Shown here: in pieces, positions 27,580-36,041 of the stretch
Layout: each line of letters opens with the position of its first letter
Numbering within the stretch: position 1 is the stretch's first letter
Source of the DNA: Neobacillus sp. FSL H8-0543
Lineage (GTDB): Bacteria > Bacillota > Bacilli > Bacillales > Cytobacillaceae
Length of the DNA: 64,000 nucleotides
Reading direction: 5' to 3'
NCBI RefSeq assembly: GCF_038592905.1
Contig: NZ_CP151943.1
Span: 4,724,501 to 4,788,500, forward strand
Notes under the pieces: model-generated
The model's database searches: none
Told to the model about the DNA's origin: nothing
What the model saw: only the letters and a program-made list of their open reading frames with translations
Translations under genes and position numbers: made by a program

Positions 27580-28518
27580 ATGAATAACTACATTGTTATG
27601 CAAGGGCATACGTATCATGAGGAAAAAGAATTAGGGATCATTTGGTCACCGCAACAAGACAAAGGTGGGAATGTTCCACACTCTTGGCTCCGTATGAAAG
27701 AGGTGCAAAAAGGAGACCGAATTTTTCATTATGTTAAAGGGTTTATTGTTGCCATAAGTATTGCAACCGAGGATTTTAAAACGGCTCCTAAACCTTCCAT
27801 TTTGCAAAATCATAGCAATTGGAATAATGAGGGCTATATTGTGAAATTGGATTACCATGAGTTAGACGTAGCTTTAAATTTGAAAGCGAATTTAAGTGAA
27901 ATACTTTCTCTTCTTCCAATCAAATATTCCCCATTTCAACAAAACGGGGATGGTAACCAAGGCTATTTATACCCATGTAATGAGGAACTCGCAATAAAGC
28001 TTCTTGAACTGATTAGTGAGTTAAATATCTATCAAGTAAACCAGGAACAACTTGAACTATCGATCGATAATGTGAGAAGAACGGAACGAAATACCTTAAT
28101 ACCTGTTATTGCTGAAACAGAATCAGAAATGAAAACGAAGGTGCGAATAGGTCAACAGAAATTTCGCAAGGCCCTTATGCCATTGTGGAATTCTAAATGC
28201 GCACTTTGTAGTATTGACCTCCCTGAATTACTTCGTGCGAGCCACTCAAAGCCATGGAAGGATAGTACGAACGAAGAACGATTAAATCCGTATAACGGGA
28301 TACTGCTTTGCTCTAACCATGATGCCCTGTATGACAAAGGATATATCGCTTTTGATGGACAGGGGAGACTACACATATCCTCTTTGATAGAACCCGAGAA
28401 TTACCTAAAATATGGATTAATGCCAAGAACAAAAATAGATCTTCAGCCAGAAAATAAGCCATTTTTTAAATGGCATAAAAAGTTTATATTTGGAAAAGGG
28501 AGTATGGAAGAAAGTTGA
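27580..28518 (+). CDS. HNH restriction endonuclease with PUA/EVE-like N-terminal domain
   Basis: 312 aa. C-terminal HNH nuclease: CALCSIDLPELLRASHSKPW (about 207) and NPYNGILLCSNHDALYDKG, with the His and Asn/His metal-site residues and a Cys pair for structure. N-terminal half: YIVMQGHTYHEE ... GDRIFHYVKGFIVAISI, the beta pattern of EVE/PUA-type domains that read modified bases. That combination suggests a modification-dependent (type IV) nuclease, matching McrBC nearby. ATG after AAAGGAGAAGAA. A 60-bp piece of this gene (around 28013-28074) is duplicated at 45287-45348. Confidence 0.82.
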   Translation: MNNYIVMQGHTYHEEKELGIIWSPQQDKGGNVPHSWLRMKEVQKGDRIFHYVKGFIVAISIATEDFKTAPKPSILQNHSNWNNEGYIVKLDYHELDVALNLKANLSEILSLLPIKYSPFQQNGDGNQGYLYPCNEELAIKLLELISELNIYQVNQEQLELSIDNVRRTERNTLIPVIAETESEMKTKVRIGQQKFRKALMPLWNSKCALCSIDLPELLRASHSKPWKDSTNEERLNPYNGILLCSNHDALYDKGYIAFDGQGRLHISSLIEPENYLKYGLMPRTKIDLQPENKPFFKWHKKFIFGKGSMEES

Positions 28519-28605
28519 CCTGGTCAGCTTTCTTTTTTTAAAATCAATGGCTGTATTAAACAAGTCAGTTGATTTGCGCTTAAATAACAGCGAAAGTAAA
28601 ATAAG

Positions 28606-28674
28606 CGGAGATTTTCCGGTTATTTGAAAAATGGAGCTCGTTTCGTGGAATATTAACGGAGATTTTCCGGTTAT
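28606..28674. repeat. 18-bp direct repeat pair
   Basis: CGGAGATTTTCCGGTTAT occurs at 28606-28623 and 28657-28674. Each has an internal CGGA/TCCG inverted repeat. Part of a palindrome-rich spacer before the IS110 element. Confidence 0.75.
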
Positions 28675-28711
28675 GCTATGCAGACATCCCCCATTTTTAT
28701 GTTTTTTATAT

Positions 28712-28738
28712 AAATAGGCGGAATCTCTCCGTCTATTT
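28712..28738. repeat. REP-like hairpin, copy 1
   Basis: AAATAGGCGGA / TCCGTCTATTT, 11-bp stem with one G-T pair and a 5-nt loop. A near-identical hairpin is at 30399-30425, beyond the other side of the IS110 gene. Confidence 0.75.
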
Positions 28739-28785
28739 CTTACGATTAGTCAAGTGTATTTTAGTTAATTCATTTATGTTTTTTT

Positions 28786-28831
28786 ATTTAGATGTATTTG
28801 GGAGGGGTACCCCTCCCAAATACATCTAAAT
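28786..28831. repeat. 46-bp perfect palindrome
   Basis: A perfect inverted repeat with no loop, centred between 28808 and 28809 (GGGAGGGGT | ACCCCTCCC at its core). T-rich on both sides. It lies about 75 bp from the 3' end of the IS110 transposase gene and may act as terminator for both directions. Confidence 0.85.
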
Positions 28832-28905
28832 TTTTCCATAACGAAAAGACCTCACGATATTCTTTTTTTCGAAAGGTCAGTGTGCTATAGTGAATATAAA
28901 CTTGG

Positions 28906-30129
28906 CTACGATTTCTGAGCTGGTAGTGCGGACTCATAATCGTAAAGTATGCCGTGTGTCAGTAACTGAAACATCACTTTCAGAAACTTATTGATACACG
29001 CCACAATCGCGACCTTATGAGGCTTTCTCTGAGGTTGCGTTTTTAATTTGTAATAATAGTCTACTAAATGATTAGGTTTTCCTTTTGCCATAAGCATCGT
29101 ACAAATCATAAAAAATAAAATCTTCCGTAGCTTCTTATTTCCTCGTTTATTAATACGATCACGGTATTGTGTATTGCCAGATTGATAGCGCATAATATCG
29201 ATGCCAACGTAAGCGTTCAGTTGTTTCGCGTTTTTAAATCGGCGAATATCACCTAGTTCGCCAATAAGTCTGCATGCTGTTGTATCACCAATCCCTGGAA
29301 AGGAGCGTAATACGGTATATTCCTTTCTTCCTTCAGACATCATAACCATCTGTTTCACAAGCTGGTCTTTCTTTTCCATTAAATCCGCAATACGTCGGGC
29401 ATAATCGCCTACTTGATTACAACGAATATCCGTTGGTTCAATGGCAGGATATGAATTTTTCGCAGCTTCTAATAACACGATGGCTTTTTTCTCTGCACGT
29501 TCTAGTGAAAGATTTTTACGTGTATTACTTTTTAAACGATTTTTAATAATTGTCTTTGACTGAGCTAATAAAAGTGCTGGATGTGGATACAATTGCACAA
29601 AATTTAAAAATAGCGCTGAACTCGGTGTAATAAGTCGTTCCAACTCTGGAAATGAAAGATGTAAAATGGCATGCATACGATTGCGTAAAAGAATAAGTTC
29701 TTCTTCAATCTCGTCATAATAACGAGTAATCGCCCGCATCTGTTCATAATATTCATTCTGCACATACGTCGTTTCACGTTCTAATTTAAAGTGGGTTTTC
29801 GCTAACTCATGGGCATCGCTAATATCGGTTTTGTTTCGACGCATTGAAGCCATTTGTAGGTTCGCTTCAAGCGGGTTCATGCGACAGTATGTATGTCCGT
29901 GATCCCGTAGAAACTTTTCAACTGATTTTGAATAGACACCCGTCGCCTCAAATACGATTTCAGGGGCTTGTCCATCAAGAGCCGTTATTTCCTTAATACG
30001 AAGGTGTAGCTGCTCAAAATCAATGCGTGTATGATACAATTCCCCTTCAAATTCACATTGTCTATAGCCATCATAAATGGCAATGGTACTTTTCCCTTTA
30101 CTGACATCAAGAGAGATGACATGTTTCAT
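28906..30129 (-). CDS. IS110-family transposase (DEDD recombinase)
   Basis: 407 aa and intact. N-terminal RuvC-like DEDD domain: ISLDVSKGKSTIAIYDG (first Asp near residue 8), IVFEATGVYSK (Glu) and RNKTDISDAHELAK (Asp/Asp). C-terminal Transposase_20 domain: FPGIGDTTACRLIGELGDI and LNAYVGIDI with the conserved Ser region YQSGNTQY. The start ATG 30129 follows AAAAGGAGAAT. Recombinases of this family use a bridge RNA made from a non-coding end of the element; for the IS110 group this end is upstream of the gene. The absence of lesions suggests the element is recent and may be active. Confidence 0.95.
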   Translation of the reverse strand: MKHVISLDVSKGKSTIAIYDGYRQCEFEGELYHTRIDFEQLHLRIKEITALDGQAPEIVFEATGVYSKSVEKFLRDHGHTYCRMNPLEANLQMASMRRNKTDISDAHELAKTHFKLERETTYVQNEYYEQMRAITRYYDEIEEELILLRNRMHAILHLSFPELERLITPSSALFLNFVQLYPHPALLLAQSKTIIKNRLKSNTRKNLSLERAEKKAIVLLEAAKNSYPAIEPTDIRCNQVGDYARRIADLMEKKDQLVKQMVMMSEGRKEYTVLRSFPGIGDTTACRLIGELGDIRRFKNAKQLNAYVGIDIMRYQSGNTQYRDRINKRGNKKLRKILFFMICTMLMAKGKPNHLVDYYYKLKTQPQRKPHKVAIVACINKFLKVMFQLLTHGILYDYESALPAQKS

Positions 30130-30320
30130 ATAAATATTCTCCTTTTATAACCAATCATAGAAGTCTTCACAGTGCCTTATCGATTCCATTTTCTTATACA
30201 CGATCTCTAAGACCCAACATACTAAACTGATTCAAACAAGGGTGTGAAGTTGGCCTGTTTAAATACGGACTCTTACATGGTCCTATAGACGGATCGACCT
30301 TCCTTCACTTCTACTATAAA
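30130..30320 (-). ncRNA. Candidate IS110 bridge-RNA region
   Basis: About 190 bp upstream of the transposase contain no ORF and end before a strong hairpin at 30325-30360. In characterised IS110 elements this is where the bridge RNA (target- and donor-binding loops) is encoded. Only position and length support this; the loops were not folded. Confidence 0.4.
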
Positions 30321-30324
30321 AAAA

Positions 30325-30360
30325 TAGTAGCACAAACCATGGCCTTGGTTTGTGCTACTA
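30325..30360 (-). terminator. 15-bp hairpin beside the IS110 upstream end
   Basis: Perfect stem TAGTAGCACAAACCA / TGGTTTGTGCTACTA (30325-30339, 30346-30360), loop 6 nt. On the minus strand it is followed by TATTTTTTTATAG, so it would stop transcription coming into the element. Confidence 0.75.
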
Positions 30361-30398
30361 ATGTTAGTATGTTTAGGCTATTTTTAATGCTTTTTACC

Positions 30399-30425
30399 AA
30401 ATACGCGGAATTTCTCCGTCTATTT
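30399..30425. repeat. REP-like hairpin, copy 2
   Basis: AAATACGCGGA / TCCGTCTATTT, differs from copy 1 (28712-28738) at only two positions. Confidence 0.75.
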
Positions 30426-30570
30426 AGATTCTTAAAATTAATAAAATCAACAATATCCTTTAACATAGCCTTAACAATAAATGGTATGGATGTTACTAGG
30501 ATCGAATAAAGCTTAGAAAAGTTCAAACATTAGTTACTAAATACCTTATGATGTATTATGCGAAAGATAA

Positions 30571-30619
30571 GTGCCAGGTATCACCCGAGAAATTGGGCGG
30601 TGCCTGGCATTTTTTTTAG
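30571..30619 (+). terminator. Terminator-like hairpin
   Basis: TGCCAGG...CACCC paired with GGGCGGTGCCTGGCA, followed by eight T. It sits in the non-coding stretch 30430-30845, where no intact gene is seen. Confidence 0.8.
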
Positions 30620-30878
30620 AATGATGAAGACAGTTGTTTATTTCCAATTAATCAAACCTATCACTCATTAAGAACGTATTATATAGAAATGGCACATTTC
30701 TGCCCTGACAGGATTGATTCAGTTTGCTGATTATATGGTCATATGTGCGTGGGTAATGAATTCATATTTTTTATATAAGAAATCTATCCCTATATCCTGC
30801 AATTCTCCAGGAAACATAGACAAATAAACCTAATATGGTATTCTTTTGGTATATTTAATGATTGAAAGGTTGAATGTG

Positions 30879-31616
30879 ATGTACAAGAAACAAGATTTAG
30901 TTAATCATCTTAAAGAATTGGGAATCGACGAAAATGGATCATTACTTGTTCATTCATCAATGAAAAGTATTGGACAAGTAGAGGGTGGGGCGGATACTGT
31001 CCTTGATGCACTTTCAGAATATATGAAAAATGGTCTTTTGGTTTTTCCCACCCATACATGGTCGTATATTAAAGCGGAGAATCCTCGATTTTATGTCAAA
31101 GACTCACCATCTTGTGTTGGTTTATTAACGGAACTGTTTCGAAAACGTCCGGGTGTTGTTCGCTCATGGCATCCAACGCATTCAGTAGCTGCCCTGGGAA
31201 AAGAAGCACATGAATTTATTACGGGAAATGAAAAATTCGACACTCCTTGTGCACGGGAATCGAGTTGGGGGAAATTACTCGATCAGAAGGCAGTCATCTT
31301 GTTAATCGGAGTCGATTTACGTAGATGTACATATATTCATGGAGTCGAGGAATGGCTTGATATACCAGGTCGATTGACCGATGATCACGAAATGCTTTAC
31401 ACAATCTTACCGGATAACACCGAACTTTCCATACCGCAAAGAAGACATATTGGTCATACCTCTGAAAAATACAATCGTGTTGAAGATATTTTTCTAAATA
31501 ATCAAGCTATGTACAAAGGGCAATTTGGCGATGCAACAGTAAGAGTATGTGACTCAGTAAAAATGACAGACTTGCTAAATCACTTACTAAAAGAAAAACC
31601 AGATTTATTTTCTTGA
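30879..31616 (+). CDS. AAC(3)-type aminoglycoside N-acetyltransferase family protein (YokD-like)
   Basis: About 245 aa, Antibiotic_NAT family. Motifs: LLVHSSMKSIGQVEGGADTV near the start, LLVFPTHTW, VVRSWHPTHSVAALGKEA with the catalytic His, and CARESSWGKLLD, then LIGVDLRRCTYIHGVEEW. ATG 30879 is favoured over in-frame starts at 30846 and 30858 because GAAAGGTTG precedes it and the family opens there. Members transfer acetyl from acetyl-CoA to the 3-amino group of aminoglycosides, but many chromosomal Bacillus members give no resistance, so a resistance role is unproven. A long hairpin follows as terminator. Confidence 0.88.
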   Translation: MYKKQDLVNHLKELGIDENGSLLVHSSMKSIGQVEGGADTVLDALSEYMKNGLLVFPTHTWSYIKAENPRFYVKDSPSCVGLLTELFRKRPGVVRSWHPTHSVAALGKEAHEFITGNEKFDTPCARESSWGKLLDQKAVILLIGVDLRRCTYIHGVEEWLDIPGRLTDDHEMLYTILPDNTELSIPQRRHIGHTSEKYNRVEDIFLNNQAMYKGQFGDATVRVCDSVKMTDLLNHLLKEKPDLFS

Positions 31617-31623
31617 TTTATGG

Positions 31624-31675
31624 GGACGGTTCACATGTATCATTTGAATTTTCAAATGATACATGTGAACCGTCC
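31624..31675. repeat. 25-bp perfect inverted repeat with 2-nt loop
   Basis: Arms 31624-31648 and 31651-31675 (GGACGGTTCACATG... and complement). Unusually long for a simple terminator and without a T run; it has the look of a REP/RAYT-type palindrome and starts 8 bp after the AAC(3) gene. Confidence 0.85.
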
Positions 31676-31719
31676 ATTTGTTATCTTTATTTATTTACGG
31701 CCTGGACCCCAGCCATTTG

Positions 31720-31800
31720 CGTCGTTATCCACCTGAGTTTTCTGGGGGACAATGGCAAAGAATTGGCATTGCCCGAGCGTTGGACGGCTCGTTATTGGAA
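31720..31800 (+). pseudogene. Oligopeptide ABC ATPase remnant
   Basis: The frame reads [20 protein letters not shown] then [23 protein letters not shown] is the ABC signature and helix of OppD/OppF-type ATPases. Walker motifs are absent and frames around it are closed. A scrap of a lost transporter gene; the rest of 31800-32090 shows nothing. Confidence 0.6.
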
Positions 31801-32098
31801 CCTGGCGGGACAACTTTATATGGTTAAATAGTGATGCACTTACAAAAAGCAACAAACGCGGTCAGTCCCATTTCTTGGAAAACTGGCTGCATTTTTTTAC
31901 GCTTTGTTTGAAGACTTTACAATCCTGGGAAAAAGGCTTGGTCCAGCAAACGGTCTTATTTCCTTAGATATTATCTTGTAGTGCCAGACACTTTTAATAC
32001 TTTAAATAAACATTCTCCCTATTTCAGAGCTGGTTTTCTATTTTCTTTTTCATTTTTGTGTAAAATAGAATAGAAAATAAAAAAGAATAGGTGATAAC

Positions 32099-33460
32099 AT
32101 GAATCAATTATCCGATTTTGTATCCAAGCATCATCATCAAAATGTTGAGGAATTAAAAGAATTACTACGTATTCCAAGCATAAGTTCCTTATCTGAGCAT
32201 AAAGAGGACATGCAAAAAGCAGCTTCCTGGATCGCCAATAAGTTAAAAAACATTGGAATGGAACATGTTGAAATCGTACAAACAAAAGGTCATCCGATTA
32301 TTTATGCTGACTGGCTTCATCAGGAAAATGCACCAACTGTATTAGTATATGGTCATTATGACGTACAGCCCGTTGACCCGATTGATTTATGGGAAACCCC
32401 TCCGTTTGAACCAGACATCCGAGATGAAAAAATCTTTGCCAGAGGGGCAACAGACGACAAAGGGCAAACGTTCTTACACATTAAAGCAGTTGAAGCACTA
32501 CTAAAAGTAGAAAATAAATTACCGGTAAACCTAAAATTTTGCATCGAAGGAGAAGAAGAAATCGGAAGTCCTTATCTTCCACAGTTTTTATCCGAAAATA
32601 AAGAAAAATTAGCCTGTGATGTGGTGGTAATATCCGATTCTGATATGTGGGATAGGGGAGTTCCTGCTATTACTTATTCTTTAAGAGGTCTGTGTGCTAT
32701 TGAGGTTTCCCTTAAAACGGCTAATACGGATTTGCATTCGGGTATGTTCGGCGGGGGAGTTCAGAACGCTAACCATTTATTAGTTCAGTTGCTTTCTACT
32801 CTTCATGATGCAAACGGAAAAGTAAATGTTGAACAGTTCTATGATGATGTATTAGAATTGACAGAATTTGAAAAGGAACAAATTAAAGCACTGGGCTTTG
32901 ATGAGGAAAAGCTAAAAAAATCGTTAGGGTTAACAGAATTAACGGGAGGGGAAACAAATTATCCATATCCTGAGAAAATCAGTTCTCGACCAACATTAGA
33001 ATTAAACGGTATTTGGGGTGGATTCCAGGGGGAAGGTACAAAAACCGTCATTCCGAACGAGGCACATGCCAAAATCACTTGCCGGTTAGTCAATAATCAA
33101 AATCCTGAAAAAATCCAGGGATTAATCAAAAAGCATATAGAAGAACAAGCACCAAAAGGATGCACGGTAAAAGTGACACTTCAAGATACAGGTAATCCAT
33201 TCTTAACCCCAATCGATCATCCGATGATTCAAAAAGCGGCTGAAGCCTATGAACAGGTTTATGGAAAAGCACCTGTTTATAAACGAGAAGGGGGTTCAAT
33301 TCCGATTGTATCGGATTTCAACCATACCCTAAATTCTCCTGTTGTCTTAATGGGATTCGGGTTGCCAGATGAAAATCTCCATGCTCCTAATGAGCATTTT
33401 AACTTGGAAAATTTTGATAAAGGGATCTTAACGATCTGTTCGTTTTTAGAACGGGTCTGA
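32099..33460 (+). CDS. M20-family dipeptidase
   Basis: 453 aa zinc peptidase of the M20 (CNDP/PepV-like) family, cytoplasmic, hydrolysing dipeptides. Metal ligands: GHYDVQP (His, about 84), RGATDDKG (Asp, about 116), EGEEEIGS (catalytic and ligand Glu, about 150), ISDSDMW (Asp) and LHAPNEHF (His, near the C-terminus). The lid domain lies between. ATG after GGTGATAAC. A single gene between debris and a strong terminator. Its last 245 codons plus terminator are copied at 44474-45255, so this locus is the complete one. Confidence 0.93.
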   Translation: MNQLSDFVSKHHHQNVEELKELLRIPSISSLSEHKEDMQKAASWIANKLKNIGMEHVEIVQTKGHPIIYADWLHQENAPTVLVYGHYDVQPVDPIDLWETPPFEPDIRDEKIFARGATDDKGQTFLHIKAVEALLKVENKLPVNLKFCIEGEEEIGSPYLPQFLSENKEKLACDVVVISDSDMWDRGVPAITYSLRGLCAIEVSLKTANTDLHSGMFGGGVQNANHLLVQLLSTLHDANGKVNVEQFYDDVLELTEFEKEQIKALGFDEEKLKKSLGLTELTGGETNYPYPEKISSRPTLELNGIWGGFQGEGTKTVIPNEAHAKITCRLVNNQNPEKIQGLIKKHIEEQAPKGCTVKVTLQDTGNPFLTPIDHPMIQKAAEAYEQVYGKAPVYKREGGSIPIVSDFNHTLNSPVVLMGFGLPDENLHAPNEHFNLENFDKGILTICSFLERV

Positions 33461-33474
33461 ATAGATAGGCAAAG

Positions 33475-33501
33475 GAGGGATGCATAGCATCCCTCTTTTT
33501 T
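33475..33501 (+). terminator. Terminator of the dipeptidase gene
   Basis: GAGGGATGC / GCATCCCTC with a 3-nt loop (33475-33483, 33487-33495) and six T. Confidence 0.93.
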
Positions 33502-33735
33502 GCTTATAAAAGTTCCGAGCACCTTCCAAATTCTAGTAACTAAACTGAATCGCTAATAGTTGGAACACTTGAAGCTAAAAGCTTTGAGTGTTTTTATTTA
33601 CTAAATTATAAATCAACCAGTCCTATTCCATCTATTAATCCAATACTGAAGTATTTCATAATTGTAAAAATAGTACAAATTTTATATAGTTTATCTGAAG
33701 GTCCTTTTCTAATTATTCAGGGAGATATGATTTCG

Positions 33736-34681
33736 ATGAAATACAGACGTTTAGGAAATAGTGGGTTAAAGGTAAGTGAAATAAGTTTAGGAAGCTGGCT
33801 AACCTACGGGAAAACGGTTGAAGATAACACTGCTGAGAAAACAATACATAAAGCATATGAACTAGGAAATTAACTTCTTTGATTCTGCCAATGTTTATGA
33901 GCGTGGTGAAGGTGAACGAGTTATGGCTGGGGCTTTAAAGGAATATCCACGTGAATCCTATGTCATTACGACAAAAGCGTTCTGGCCAATGGGTGAAGGT
34001 CCGAATGATCGCGGATTATCGAGGAAACATGTGATTGAACAAGCCAATGCGAGCTTGAAGCGAATGAACTTAGATTATGTTGATATTTTTTATTGTCACC
34101 GCTATGATCCGCAAACGCCAGTTGAAGAAACGTTGAGAGCCATCGATGATTTAATTCGTCAAGGAAAGATTCTTTATGCAGGTGTAAGTGAATGGAGTGC
34201 GGCTCAGATTGAAGAGGCAGTCCGTGTGGCTGATAAGTTCCTTTTAGATCGAATTGTCGTGAACCAGCCTGTATATAACATGTTAAACCGCTATATTGAA
34301 AAGGAAGTTATTCCGGTGAGTTCAAAGCATGGGATCGGACAGGTGGTCTTTTCTCCTCTTGCTCAGGGGATTTTAACAGGAAAATATAAAGGAAATACCA
34401 TTCCAGAGGATAGCCGTGCCTCAAATACAGAAATCAACAACTTCATAAAGGGTATGCTAACTGAGACTACCTATACTAAAGTGGAACAGTTAGAGAAGAT
34501 CGCCAAGGAATTAGAAATCACTCTATCTAGCCTTGCGTTAGCATGGATTTTACGTCAGCCAAATGTTTCAAGCGCATTAATTGGTGCAAGTAGACCAAGC
34601 CAAGTAGAAGAAAATGTAAAAGCCGTTGAAATTGAACTTACAAGTGAAGTTATTGAAAAAATTGAGCGGATTTTGGCATAG
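33736..34681 (+). pseudogene. Aldo/keto reductase with a one-base frameshift
   Basis: From ATG 33736 the frame reads MKYRRLGNSGLKVSEISLGS ... KTIHKAYELGN and stops (33872). With one A removed from GGAAATTAAC it continues INFFDSANVYERGEGERVM and the rest of an AKR barrel to 34681: catalytic Asp/Tyr in FDSANVY, YCHRYDPQTP, GVSEWSAAQI and LIGASRPSQ. It resembles the Kv-beta/YhdN-type NADPH-dependent oxidoreductases, full length about 315 aa. The single extra base in an A-run could be a mutation or a sequencing slip. Followed by its own terminator. Confidence 0.88.
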
Positions 34682-34753
34682 AAACAATTTTAGATCAGAC
34701 TGTTGAAAAGTAAGTAGTTCAATTTTTGAGGAGAAAATAACATAACATTAAAA

Positions 34754-34797
34754 ATAGAGTGCTAAATCTTCGAAGGTTTAGCACTTTATTTTTTTTG
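34754..34797 (+). terminator. Terminator of the aldo/keto reductase gene
   Basis: AGAGTGCTAAA / TTTAGCACTTT with a 10-nt loop, then a run of T. Confidence 0.88.
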
Positions 34798-34824
34798 TAT
34801 TATTAATTGTAATAGAAATGAAGA

Positions 34825-35288
34825 AAATCGAAGGACGTTTATTAATCTCTTGTTTTTAGTTTTAGAAAGATTACTAGTTTCTTTAGGGTGGTTCATTATT
34901 TCTTGTATAGGTGGTTCACTTACGGGAAAACGAAGAAATACATAGTGATTACTCGATTGTGAACCATTTTTTCGTTCTTTTTCATGAACCGTGATTAAGC
35001 CTAACTCTTCTGCTATTTTGATCATTCGTTTAAAAGTAGAGCGTGAAATACCGTTATCCTTGTATTCTTCGTGAATCGCTTTTAAGAGCGTTCCGATTTT
35101 GGCATTGCAAATACCAGGGATTTTTGCAGCAAAACGAACAAGCCGTTTTAATCCAAGCAATTCCCCTTTTGAAAAATCATGCTTATGTATAGCAGCCACA
35201 TTTCGAAATGATTATTAAATTCTTTAAGTGAACTAAATTGTGAAAACTGTTCAAACCTGTCAATGCTTCCAGATTTTAAATTCATCAT
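34825..35288 (-). pseudogene. Frameshifted second copy of the HTH protein gene
   Basis: Same protein as 8856-9644, from the MNLKSGSIDRFEQFSQF start at 35288. One base is missing near 35193 (ATAGCAGCC instead of ATAGCCAGCC) and one T near 34856, so the frame breaks twice, and the last third of the gene is absent. The remaining frame from 35199 still shows GISRSTFKRMI and NHYVFLRFP. The 3' end of the copy abuts the terminator of the aldo/keto reductase. Confidence 0.88.
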
Positions 35289-35516
35289 TTTGACCCACCC
35301 TTTAATCGTTTAGTTCAGGGACTTTTTTAAGCTCCCGATTCTTCCTAAAGATAGCCCGGATGGATTTAATAATCGAACGGCCAAAATTCACTTTTTACCC
35401 CGTTTTTGACTCCAAACACTCATTTTCTCGCTCAAAAGTGAATTTTTAAGGCGTTTTTTGCATTTTGGACGTTATCTATCAAATTTTGGAACAAGGGTGC
35501 CTTTACAGCGATATAG
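34834..35516. repeat. Duplicated HTH-gene segment, copy 2
   Basis: Matches 9189-9872 at high identity, including the upstream region with the AAAATTCACTTTT / AAAAGTGAATTTT arms. See copy 1. Confidence 0.88.
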
Positions 35517-36041
35517 ATTAGCAACGATATTGATTTCAAAACAAATAAATAGTAGAAATAGCATGAACGAATTTAATAAAGTTTATTTTATACGGCTGAC
35601 ACTCACAAATGTTGAAAATTTCAATGTTTGTAAGTGTTTATTGATTAAAGGTTAGTTCTAATCGAATCACTGCTTAAATGTAACGGGGGACAACAGAATG
35701 TACTTTCGTAGTATACTTTGAATACTATATTTTTTAAATAGGGTTTTACTGTCAATAAGGTAAAATAAAAAGGGATAAACCCCACGTAGAATACGTTAAG
35801 GTCTATCCCTAATTATAGTAGTGTTTTCAAAACGGAACCCTTTATTTTACGAAAAGTCCACGCTTCCAATACCGAGTCTTGGATCCTTTTATTTTTATTG
35901 CCATATATTTCAGTAATGGATTATAATAAGAATAATAAATTAAAAGAATATTCTATTAATTAAAATGTATGCGCTTACTTTTTGAGTATTATCAATAATG
36001 GTTTTTTTGGTGTTTCTTAAAAAGGAAGGAGGTCTGAATGA
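35517..36041. other. Intergenic region before the V4R/PucR regulator gene
   Basis: No gene seen. Two hairpins: 35600-35640 (ACACTCACAAA...TTTGTAAGTGT, terminator-like with TTATTG after it) and 35788-35816 (AGGGATAAACC...GGTCTATCCCT region). The regulator promoter should lie in the last 150 bp. Confidence 0.45.

Larger units (their letters stand above)
28850..30320 (-). mobile_element. IS110-family insertion sequence (approximate limits)
   Basis: One DEDD transposase gene with about 190 bp of non-coding sequence upstream of it. IS110 elements lack usual terminal inverted repeats, so the exact ends are not visible. Near-identical palindromes flank it at 28712-28738 and 30399-30425. Confidence 0.75.

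Noticed and set aside
28606..28738. Possible CRISPR array
   Set aside because: Only two 18-bp repeats plus one unrelated hairpin, no regular spacing and no cas gene in the window.
30314..30526. 70-aa minus-strand ORF beside the IS110 element
   Set aside because: It reads through a perfect 15-bp hairpin and a REP-like palindrome; no ribosome site.
31613..31967. Two overlapping 70-aa ORFs after the AAC(3)-like gene
   Set aside because: One is made of the 25-bp inverted repeat, the other overlaps the ABC ATPase scrap in the wrong frame.
35458..35655. 65-aa ORF in the spacer before the regulator gene
   Set aside because: It lies over the repeat end and a terminator-like hairpin and has no recognisable protein character.
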